From positions 1 through 37,116 of the IMG/VR virus record IMGVR_UViG_3300042470_000577: a stretch of 37,116 nucleotides of DNA; one strand, given 5' to 3'. This DNA is from a virus. The position numbers and the translations under genes are program-made. This document shows positions 30,533 to 37,116 of this stretch, piece after piece. Below the pieces are notes generated by a model. It worked only from the letters and a program-made list of their open reading frames with translations. It was not told the DNA's origin and ran no database searches. Position 1 is the stretch's first letter. Each line of letters starts with the position of its first letter.

Positions 30533-31684
30533 TTAGAAGTTCGCTACTTTTGCATAGTAAATAGCGTATGGTTCATAAAGAACAGGCAAGAAATTATCTA
30601 CCTGCTTAACTTCACGACCAGGAGGATCAATAACTGGAGTAGCCCAGGCATTGAATCCATAAACTTCTCGCATGTCTGAAGTGACGTTCTCTCGAACATA
30701 TTCAGAACCAACAATCGAACCACACCACTCACCAGGATCAGGAGTGATAATGACATGATCATCTGGGATGAAATATTCAAAGTTCGATGCATTGATTTGC
30801 GAATCGAAATCTTCAGCCGTACCAGCTTTAACCAAACCACCATTGTAAACGTGGAATCGATAAAGAGGTAACGCACCAAATACGATGTCGTAACCAGTAT
30901 CAGGGTACTTCGAAGCAGGATCGATTTCTCGACGAGTTAGCGAGTCGAAGATACGTACCGACGTACCAACGATTTGTGCTAACTGACTGTTTTCGAGAAG
31001 GTATCGAGCCGTGAAACCGTTCATCCATAAATGACGAGGTGGACGACCGTTGACGCGAGATGCATATTTCTCAAGTTCCATCAACTGACTAACAATGTCG
31101 GTTGAACTGGTTGCCCAAGAAGCACCGATGATACCACCAAGCTGATTGAGATGAGCAGCAGGAAGTGCGTAATCGACATCGAATACAACTCCACCTGCAC
31201 CCTTCTCAACTAACTGCATATCATCGCCAACAACCTTGACTCCGAAACCACCACGAAACATGCGTGACCACATGAATTCGCGTGCGTTACGGAATACTTG
31301 AGCAAAGTAACCCAATTGCTGACGAACATAGGCTTGACCATTGGTATCAATAGCACCAACAGGACCTCCTGGTGGTCGATATCGCATCAAGTCTTCGTCT
31401 GCGATAAACATCTTCTCATGCAAACGAATCAATTGACTTGATCGATTGCCATAAGGTTTACGAGATCGCAAGTTAGGACCAGTGCGAGGACCACGAACTG
31501 TAGCAACGCTACGAGTTGCATTGTAAATATCCCAAGATGCAGTTCGACCTTGAACTCGGTCGTTCATACCTGCACCGCCATAAGTACGCTGGAACAACGA
31601 ACCAGGAGTGTCTAATTGGGAAATAATCCCAGTGATGACCGGACTCTGGAAAAGTTGTTCCCGTGTTACGTAAGGAACACCCAT
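30533..31684 (-). CDS. Major capsid protein, gpE-like family
   Basis: The 383-residue protein fits the phage major capsid protein E family: a basic N-terminal arm (GRTASWDIYNATRS, RGPRTGP), an acidic middle, EYVRENVTSDMREVYGF, then NAWATPVIDPPG near 346-357 and a conserved end (QVDNFLPVLYEPYAIYYA). The gene follows the decoration and protease genes, as in lambda-like heads. No delta domain is evident, consistent with a separate scaffold in the protease gene. This protein forms the shell lattice. Confidence 0.85.
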   Translation of the reverse strand: MGVPYVTREQLFQSPVITGIISQLDTPGSLFQRTYGGAGMNDRVQGRTASWDIYNATRSVATVRGPRTGPNLRSRKPYGNRSSQLIRLHEKMFIADEDLMRYRPPGGPVGAIDTNGQAYVRQQLGYFAQVFRNAREFMWSRMFRGGFGVKVVGDDMQLVEKGAGGVVFDVDYALPAAHLNQLGGIIGASWATSSTDIVSQLMELEKYASRVNGRPPRHLWMNGFTARYLLENSQLAQIVGTSVRIFDSLTRREIDPASKYPDTGYDIVFGALPLYRFHVYNGGLVKAGTAEDFDSQINASNFEYFIPDDHVIITPDPGEWCGSIVGSEYVRENVTSDMREVYGFNAWATPVIDPPGREVKQVDNFLPVLYEPYAIYYAKVANF

Positions 31685-31731
31685 ATTGTTTACTCTCTTC
31701 TGTTACTAATAAAAGAAATGAAAAACCCAGA

Positions 31732-32556
31732 TTAGGTTGCAATGGTTGGGGTCTGAGTTTCAGCACCCAAATGAACCAAAGTCAACCATCCAGTACCATC
31801 ACCGATGATTTCAATCATACCACCGATTTTTTCAGATGAAGTGCTGAATGCAATCGAGTCAGCAGCAGCATCATTGAAGACAACCATAGTATCTGCTGTA
31901 CCTGCGGTAACAGTTACGTTTTGGTCAGCTACAACGAAGAAACCATAGCGAAGACCTTTACGAGCGTTTGCTGGTAGAGTGAAGTTCACTGCACCTGATG
32001 CACCACGATTGGTAAAAAGGATATCAGTATCATCTGTTGTAACAGTGTAGTTAGCAGTCTTCGCAACAACATCTCGCCAAGTGCCATTACGAACACCAGC
32101 AAAGTTGTTGTAGAAAGTAATACGAGGCCAAAGCTGAGAACGAATAGCGAACTCGTTTGCATTGCCAGAAATACCTAATGCCGTAGTTCCTGGAACGATC
32201 AGTTTAGCAGGATCGACCATCCCACCAACCAAGATCATCCCAACAAAACGATCAATGGTAGTTGTACCAAAGGTTGTTCCGACCATCGGCCCAAGAACAC
32301 CGTAAATAAGTTCCGAACCATCGGTTGCTGTTGGATCCCACTGCTTTAGTTTTCCTGTTGCAGTGACACGACCCAAAAGCAAACCTGATCGCAAATTTGC
32401 AGTACCATTCGTATTACCAGCATCAACTGAGGATGCCAGAATTACACCTTGGTCCCAAATCTGGTTTTCAAATCGACCAACCCAGAATTGGTTCTCTGTT
32501 GTCTCCAAGACATCTCGGAGACCTGGAACCATGTTCGCACCTTGAAAAGTAATCAT
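31732..32556 (-). CDS. Head decoration protein, gpD-like with extra C-terminal domain
   Basis: Residues ~30-120 resemble lambda gpD-type cement: VILASSVDAGNTNGTANLRSG, then LLLGRVTATGKLKQWDP and LIYGVLGPMV. The last ~110 residues form an additional beta-type domain (NYTVTTDDTDILFTNRGASG ...) not found in gpD itself. It would cap the capsid three-fold sites and display the extra domain outside. Its place next to the major capsid gene agrees with this. Confidence 0.75.
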   Translation of the reverse strand: MITFQGANMVPGLRDVLETTENQFWVGRFENQIWDQGVILASSVDAGNTNGTANLRSGLLLGRVTATGKLKQWDPTATDGSELIYGVLGPMVGTTFGTTTIDRFVGMILVGGMVDPAKLIVPGTTALGISGNANEFAIRSQLWPRITFYNNFAGVRNGTWRDVVAKTANYTVTTDDTDILFTNRGASGAVNFTLPANARKGLRYGFFVVADQNVTVTAGTADTMVVFNDAAADSIAFSTSSEKIGGMIEIIGDGTGWLTLVHLGAETQTPTIAT

Positions 32557-32594
32557 TTATTTTCTGACCTCTTTTGAGGAATAAGGAAATGAAT

Positions 32595-33821
32595 TTAGAA
32601 ACCAGCAGGAACCGATTTCAAAACAGCATTGATGATATCGTCCACAGCACCATCACTAGAATTATCTTCTAGTGGATTTGGTTCTTTTGAAGCATTAGCA
32701 GGAGTACGTCCCATGTACTGAGCAGTATTTACACTGCCTCGATTTTCCTGGGAAGATACAGGCAGTGCTTCAAGAGCTTTCAAAGTAAGATCTAGATGAT
32801 TCTCATCTGCCTTACCATTCTTGAAAGACATTTGAATGCTGTTAACCATCGGTAAAAGATGAGTATCAGCATAGTTTTGAGAGACACGATTGCTGCTAAC
32901 CAAAGAAGCAATACGGTCTTTGTAACGTTCTTGATAAATGCTATTAAGCTGAACGCTCATCATTTCTGCAGCTTTCTTATACTGTTCAACGTCTGAAGGA
33001 ACATCCTTCAAATCATCGGCAGTGAAAGGTGCGTTGGTCTCTGGATTGTGCAAGTTAGCAGCAACAATTGCATCTACTTGCTTCTTCGTAAGACTCATCA
33101 TAATAGGATAACTCTCCACTTTTCCGGTACTGGGTTTCTGACTTAGAGGACTTGTAGATGTTTTTTGTGATTGCATTAAAGCAACTAAAAGCCTATCTAA
33201 AAAGTTCTCATTTGTGGTATCAGCAGGAAGACTAATACCTTTGTCTTTTAAAAGTGTCAATACTTGGGAAACATTCCCAGTCATCTTCCTGGACATAGCA
33301 ATAACCTCGTAATCTTCTGCTTCAACATCAGGTAGAGGAATGAAATTAGTTTGATCTGGTTCGATTGGATCTACAGGTAATGCTATGTGAGCAACAGCAT
33401 ACTCTCCCCAACTTCGGCCTTTACCATCCTTAAATCCTGGAAGAAGACCTATGGAAGTATCTTTAACAGTGCGTGATACTTTATAAGCTGGAGATTCAGC
33501 ATCTTCTTCTTTCCCAGGAGCATCGATAACTCCATAAAGACTGACAGTTCCATGCTCATTCTTTTTTGCATAGATTCTTTCCCAAAATCCTGCATTCTTA
33601 GCTGGATCAGGAGAATCTGTTACTTCCTCAACCGGAGTAATGAACACACCTTCCTGAACATGCTTGAAAGGAGCAGGGATTTTAATACCTGCTTTAAGCA
33701 TCTTAGAAGCTGTCGATGCAATCTTTTTAAGATCAGAACCAGTGAATTGTTTTTTCTTTGATCCTTCAAAAGTTGATACCTCGTACTCACCTTCAGTAAG
33801 AATTTCCTTTACATACTTCAT
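32595..33821 (-). CDS. Head maturation protease with scaffold-like C-terminus, Mu gpI-like
   Basis: The N-terminal ~170 residues resemble Mu gpI-type prohead proteases, with KIPAPFKHVQ at ~46-55 (candidate catalytic His), NAGFWERI at ~76-83, SIGLLPGFKDGKGRSWGEYAV (Ser, in parts) and VAHIALPVDPIEP near 142-154. The remaining 230 residues are charged and helical, as in fused scaffolding domains. It would cut scaffold and coat during head assembly. A copy of the TTCCTGGGAA repeat (32745-32754) encodes SSQEN near the C-terminus. Confidence 0.72.
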   Translation of the reverse strand: MKYVKEILTEGEYEVSTFEGSKKKQFTGSDLKKIASTASKMLKAGIKIPAPFKHVQEGVFITPVEEVTDSPDPAKNAGFWERIYAKKNEHGTVSLYGVIDAPGKEEDAESPAYKVSRTVKDTSIGLLPGFKDGKGRSWGEYAVAHIALPVDPIEPDQTNFIPLPDVEAEDYEVIAMSRKMTGNVSQVLTLLKDKGISLPADTTNENFLDRLLVALMQSQKTSTSPLSQKPSTGKVESYPIMMSLTKKQVDAIVAANLHNPETNAPFTADDLKDVPSDVEQYKKAAEMMSVQLNSIYQERYKDRIASLVSSNRVSQNYADTHLLPMVNSIQMSFKNGKADENHLDLTLKALEALPVSSQENRGSVNTAQYMGRTPANASKEPNPLEDNSSDGAVDDIINAVLKSVPAGF

Positions 33822-33835
33822 AGATATACCTTTAC

Positions 33836-34138
33836 TTAAGTAAGATGTTTATTTTTAAGATTTTCAACTTCTTGTCTTAAATCTTTTCGATCTTCTTCAC
33901 ATTCATCAATTCTTGTTTTAGCAACATTCAAATTAACTTTTAAATTGTTGTTTTCTGTTTCTAACTTTTTGTAGTTTGCTTCAATCTTTCTCCATAAGAT
34001 TGCAACAGCACCAGCTAGAATCGTGATAATGGTATTCGTTACCAAGGAATCATCTCCATCAGAAAAAGCAAGGATGGTTTGAATAGATGTGAATACAGGG
34101 AAGCAAGTTGTAATAAAAGTAAATAAATTATCATTCAT
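33836..34138 (-). CDS. Small membrane-anchored coiled-coil protein, 100 aa
   Basis: Residues ~28-50 form one membrane-type segment (TNTIITILAGAVAILW), and residues 50-98 a coiled coil with regular Leu/Asn/Lys heptads (KLETENNNLKVNLNVAK). It starts within the stop of the upstream gene (TAATG). Size and layout resemble an i-spanin or a holin-like protein, but its place in the head operon is unusual for lysis genes. Confidence 0.6.
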   Translation of the reverse strand: MNDNLFTFITTCFPVFTSIQTILAFSDGDDSLVTNTIITILAGAVAILWRKIEANYKKLETENNNLKVNLNVAKTRIDECEEDRKDLRQEVENLKNKHLT

Positions 34139-34560
34139 TACAAAGTAATCCCAGTCGGATATGGATTAAAAAAGAATTGGCTTGTAGTAAATGCGTACCC
34201 CATATTTACTGAATACTGACCTGCAATTAAATCACCATGATCAGCAATTTTTCCAGCAGTTGCAGAAAGAACATACCAAAGACCTTTAGTTAGAACTGTA
34301 CCAACAGATACCAAAGATCCAGGTTCAGCAAAAACAATAGGCTGGTTTGCTGCAGCATCAGCTAAAGCCAATCTAAGATTTTGAGCATTAGCATTTCCTG
34401 ATTTCTCAAGTGTTGTAGCGTCTGCTTTGTACCACTTGTTATCAGAAGATTTTACATAAATAAATTGACCTGCTTCTAAAGCTTCACCTGCAATACCTGT
34501 ATTGCGAGTTGTGTTAGCTGTAGGAAGCACGTTTGCTTTAGTAATCGTAATAGTAGCCAT
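34138..34560 (-). CDS. Capsid-associated protein of DUF2190-like type, 140 aa
   Basis: The protein is rich in Ala, Thr and beta strands: TITKANVLPTANTTRNTG, then LEAGQFIYVKSSDNKWYKAD, and GTVLTKGLWYVLSATAGKI. It looks like the small decoration or head proteins that often follow the terminase. AGGAGG lies before its ATG, the best ribosome-binding site in this part, so it should be well expressed. Confidence 0.6.
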   Translation of the reverse strand: MATITITKANVLPTANTTRNTGIAGEALEAGQFIYVKSSDNKWYKADATTLEKSGNANAQNLRLALADAAANQPIVFAEPGSLVSVGTVLTKGLWYVLSATAGKIADHGDLIAGQYSVNMGYAFTTSQFFFNPYPTGITL

Positions 34561-34609
34561 TTGGTATCCTCCTGGTAAGAAACTAGAAATTTATGCCGTA
34601 TCTGTCAAA

Positions 34610-37021
34610 TCACATCTTTAGGTAGAGTGGTCCATCAGAAAATACCTGATATTCCTGGGAAGAAGTCCCATCTCTATCATCTCCTGCTTCCCATAAAATA
34701 TCGTTGCAAGCATCGGATAGAGTATCCACAATGTCGTCTTTCTGATTCCCATCTCCAGTCCAATTAAATACTTCGTCTTCTGCTGCTTTAAGCCAATGAG
34801 CATGTTCTGGAAACCATACTCGTCCATGTTCCATCTTTACTTGTGCAGTAGTACTATTAACAACTTTATCTGCTTGTTTCGTAATAGGTTTTACATTTAA
34901 TCCGTAAACTTGGCAGTATTGAAACACACCTCTACCAGCACCATTAGCTTCAATTTTTACATACTGAGGTCTCCATTTTTTGTACATGATTTGGATACGC
35001 TTTACGACTTCAGGAATCTCATCCTGGAACCTATCCATATCAAGCCACAACAAATGAAAATCCTGAGTTAATCCCCATACCGATATAACAGTGTAGGATG
35101 GGTCTTTTCCTTTAGTGAATTCCGCCATACCAGAACGAAGACTAGCTGCAGGGTCCACTGTGATAAAGATCTTTTGAAGAGATTTCCAATCTATAGGACG
35201 ACCAACCCCATTCTTTCCCAGAACAAAGTAATCTCCTCGAACACTGTAATAACGCGACCATGCTCGTTTAAAACGACTATCAGGGTTAACTGCCCAGTTA
35301 CCATACTTGAGTCGGGCACGTTCAACAGGTGCTAATTCTTCTAGAGCTTTAGCATAAGCTTGCTGATCAATATAGGGATTATCACGATAAGAAGCTTGTA
35401 AGAAAGGTTTATCAGGATGACGACCAACCCAAACTACCGTGGTATCATCTTCTGGAATGGTATAGGGATCTCGACCATCTTGGGGTTCGATCTTGAATCT
35501 ATTACGAACCCATTCATGTCCTATGCCTCCAGGGTTTGTAGCACCTCGAACCCGAAGAGGTAATGACTTATAAAGTTGACACCATTCACAATTATCTACA
35601 TAGATAGGAGTTCCTTTATCATCTAACCTATGCTTAGGACATACTAATTTTCTCAAACGAGAAAACATATAAGTATAGTTAGATTCTTCATGCTGAGTGA
35701 CTTCGTCAAACAATATGCAATTTCGATTGACTAATCCCTCTTTTGTGATAAAGTGATTTTCATCGGCAACTGTTATATCGTAAACAGTTCTTTCTCCAAC
35801 ATACTCTGGATAATAAGTGACAAACGATGGGAAGACCTCTGAAGAATGAAGGCTGGATAAGTTATACGGGTGGTTGTACCAAAAAAGGTTCTTGTGGTTA
35901 TATATTTGAAAACGCGAAGTGGCATCCAAAAGCAAGAATGAATGGATGGGTTCTTCAGCACAGGCTAGTGATGGAGAAGAAACTTGGTAGGTTTTTAGAA
36001 GATGATGAAATTGTGCATCATATTGATCATGATAAGACGAATAACAATCCAAAGAATTTGATGATAACTGATAGGTATAATCATCATACCGATCACCATC
36101 CAGAGATGTTTCAAGGCAAGTTACATGATGTGACTGATACGGATGTTCTGGAATTTGTTGGAAAAAAGACAACTTTGGAGATAGCAGAATATTTTGGGGT
36201 AACTCATATGACTCTCCGAAGAAAATTTGGTCATTTGTTAATTTATCGTAGAAGTCCTCGAACAGTGGATGATCCTGAAGCGATTGAAATTGTTCGTAAA
36301 TATGGACCTGATTCAAATTGGGGATATCGTGATATGTTAAAGAATTTTGGTTTGTCTTTAAGTTTAATAAATCAGATCTGTGAAAAATACAACATTCAAT
36401 GGGTGAAGAAGAAACGAGACTCCATTGCCCAGTTGAAGTAAGAACCTTATGAGTAACACCTTGAACTTGATTCCCAATTCTTACACATTCCTTTTTCATT
36501 GATGGAAAAGTATGAGTAACTGGTTTAGGTCCAGATAAAGTCATTACCAAGTCATTGACTTTAATTAACTCTATTGCTTTATAGCTACCATCTCCCATTA
36601 AAACTTCAGTACCTTTTGCTACACATTGATATTCAGCAGATTGGTAACGAGTGTAAGCATTACTCTCACCGATATAACCAAACTGAAGACGAGCAGGATG
36701 TCCTGGTCTACCATCTGGATTAGTAGTAGGAAAATACCAGCAATGTTCATCTCCCTGCCATTTAGCATCGGTATCTGATAACCATTTAAATGATCTATCA
36801 ATAAGTGCTGATGGTTGTTTTAAATCTGTAAGAGTTCTTCTAAATACAATAGCTGCGTAACCAGGGATATGAACATACTGAAGTGCGATAGATAGTAGAA
36901 TATCAGACTTACCACCTCCAGCTTGTCCACCATAGAGAGCTTCCATGTGAGGTAACATCAAAAAACCAAGTTGTTTTGGAAATGGTTTATTCTTAATGTA
37001 TTTATTCAGAAGTGGTATCAT
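34610..37021 (-). CDS. terL: Terminase large subunit interrupted by an intein
   Basis: Numbered from the ATG at 37021 (803 aa). The ATPase half has Walker A YGGQAGGGKS (30-39) and, after the intein, Walker B CILFDEVTQ. The nuclease half has IFITVDPAAS, then KDPSYTVISVWG and DDIVDTLSDA, matching three acidic clusters of the RNase H-like nuclease. Terminase cuts concatemers and pumps DNA into the prohead. The intein occupies residues 133-434, directly before the Walker B strand. Without it the protein is 501 residues, a normal terminase length. A TTG codon one step earlier is an unlikely start; the gene overlaps its upstream neighbour by about 20 bases. Confidence 0.93.
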   Translation of the reverse strand: MIPLLNKYIKNKPFPKQLGFLMLPHMEALYGGQAGGGKSDILLSIALQYVHIPGYAAIVFRRTLTDLKQPSALIDRSFKWLSDTDAKWQGDEHCWYFPTTNPDGRPGHPARLQFGYIGESNAYTRYQSAEYQCVAKGTEVLMGDGSYKAIELIKVNDLVMTLSGPKPVTHTFPSMKKECVRIGNQVQGVTHKVLTSTGQWSLVSSSPIECCIFHRSDLLNLKTNQNSLTYHDIPNLNQVHIYEQFQSLQDHPLFEDFYDKLTNDQIFFGESYELPQNILLSPKLSFFQQIPEHPYQSHHVTCLETSLDGDRYDDYTYQLSSNSLDCYSSYHDQYDAQFHHLLKTYQVSSPSLACAEEPIHSFLLLDATSRFQIYNHKNLFWYNHPYNLSSLHSSEVFPSFVTYYPEYVGERTVYDITVADENHFITKEGLVNRNCILFDEVTQHEESNYTYMFSRLRKLVCPKHRLDDKGTPIYVDNCEWCQLYKSLPLRVRGATNPGGIGHEWVRNRFKIEPQDGRDPYTIPEDDTTVVWVGRHPDKPFLQASYRDNPYIDQQAYAKALEELAPVERARLKYGNWAVNPDSRFKRAWSRYYSVRGDYFVLGKNGVGRPIDWKSLQKIFITVDPAASLRSGMAEFTKGKDPSYTVISVWGLTQDFHLLWLDMDRFQDEIPEVVKRIQIMYKKWRPQYVKIEANGAGRGVFQYCQVYGLNVKPITKQADKVVNSTTAQVKMEHGRVWFPEHAHWLKAAEDEVFNWTGDGNQKDDIVDTLSDACNDILWEAGDDRDGTSSQEYQVFSDGPLYLKM
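35720..36625 (-). other. Terminase intein with antisense homing endonuclease
   Basis: The 302-residue intein starts CVAKGTEVLMGDG (block A), has GVTHKVLTSTGQW with the block B Thr-His near residues 190-191, and ends VYDITVADENHFITKEG-LVNRN before Cys. The C-terminal Asn and +1 Cys are normal, but the penultimate His is replaced by Arg. Between the splicing blocks there is no sense-strand endonuclease motif; instead ~205 residues of odd composition are the complement of the plus-strand HNH gene. Splicing blocks alone amount to about 95 residues, similar to a mini-intein. Confidence 0.88.
35827..36441 (+). CDS. HNH homing endonuclease encoded antisense inside the terminase intein
   Basis: A plus-strand frame of 204 codons starts at the ATG at 35827. 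It encodes HRLVMEKKLGRFL (45-57), EIVHHIDHDKTNNNPKNL (61-78) and NHH (85-87), the HNH nuclease core of many phage homing enzymes. A helix-turn-helix-like C-terminus follows (TLEIAEYFGVTHMTLRRKF). It is entirely inside the intein and oriented against the terminase, so it needs its own transcript. A GATAAT about 12 bases before the ATG could be a -10 box, but no good -35 is seen, and the ribosome-binding site (AAGTG) is weak. It is the only confident plus-strand protein gene. Confidence 0.9.
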   Translation: MGRPLKNEGWISYTGGCTKKGSCGYIFENAKWHPKARMNGWVLQHRLVMEKKLGRFLEDDEIVHHIDHDKTNNNPKNLMITDRYNHHTDHHPEMFQGKLHDVTDTDVLEFVGKKTTLEIAEYFGVTHMTLRRKFGHLLIYRRSPRTVDDPEAIEIVRKYGPDSNWGYRDMLKNFGLSLSLINQICEKYNIQWVKKKRDSIAQLK

Positions 37022-37116
37022 CAATATCTTTCAAATCAAGGATGTCTGTATTCTTATCCAACTTAACCCCAAATTCGTTAGCAAAAGCTTTAGCAATTTC
37101 TTTAGAACGAAATATG
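37002..37116 (-). CDS. C-terminus of an upstream protein, possibly small terminase
   Basis: The last 37 codons of a frame open to the window edge are visible, ending in a TAA at 37002 that overlaps the terminase start. The visible end is charged (RSKEIAKAFANEFG, then DLKDIDDTTSE). A small terminase subunit is expected here by gene order, but no motif is visible to prove it. Confidence 0.45.
   Translation of the reverse strand, partial: IFRSKEIAKAFANEFGVKLDKNTDILDLKDIDDTTSE

Noticed and set aside
31690-31740. Weak terminator after the decoration gene
   Set aside because: Only a 4-bp stem (AACC/GGTT) before TTTTTC; too weak to call, and the capsid gene follows at once.
1-37116. CRISPR array, insertion sequence or transposase
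   Set aside because: No regular spaced repeats and no transposase motifs or terminal inverted repeats were seen; the only mobile elements are the two inteins with endonucleases.

Overview
The window is a contiguous block of a tailed double-stranded DNA phage (or prophage). Nearly every gene lies on the minus strand, so transcription reads from the high coordinates down to the low ones. Genes are tightly packed, with many ATGA or TAATG overlaps that suggest translational coupling. The host is probably a planctomycete. The basis is recalled family resemblance only: a Cys-rich protein at 15344-15874, a small secreted Arg/Val-rich protein at 836-1075, a poly-serine virion protein at 15895-17829, and a LamG protein at 28389-29132. 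No database search was possible.

Layout in transcription order. 37.1-30.5 kb is packaging and head: the end of a possible small terminase gene, a large terminase interrupted by an intein, two small proteins, a protease/scaffold, a gpD-like decoration protein and the major capsid protein. 30.4-25.6 kb holds virion accessory genes, including a GC-rich lectin/fibre-like module, followed by head-tail completion genes. 25.6-25.0 kb has no confident gene; it holds inverted repeats and, on the plus strand, a candidate small RNA. 25.0-15.9 kb is tail: a tube-like protein, small basic proteins, a tape-measure-like protein, a large virion protein, a probable -1 frameshift chaperone pair, a portal-like protein and a poly-Ser protein. 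15.9-13.4 kb is a Cys-rich protein plus a GT25 and a GT32-methyltransferase fusion in very AT-rich DNA. 13.3-12.4 kb is a promoter, a tRNA-like RNA, csrA and a gene overlapping csrA. 12.4-5.4 kb is replication and recombination: a PD-(D/E)XK nuclease, a RecA-like ATPase, an SSB-like candidate, a family A DNA polymerase and a primase-helicase. 5.4-0 kb is accessory: a membrane protein, a papain-like peptidase interrupted by a second intein, small proteins and a truncated ParB-like gene.

Four observations stand out. (1) The terminase intein carries an HNH endonuclease gene on the opposite strand, with both strands open over about 615 bases. (2) The peptidase intein sits exactly at the predicted catalytic cysteine. 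(3) The phage carries its own csrA with an SD region close to the CsrA consensus, a tRNA-like RNA just upstream, and elsewhere a putative two-hairpin sRNA with CsrB-type CAGGATG loops, flanked by its own promoter-like and terminator-like sequences. Together these could form a phage-borne Csr circuit. (4) A 10-bp word, TTCCTGGGAA, recurs far more often than chance across genes and gaps. The links between these elements are inference.
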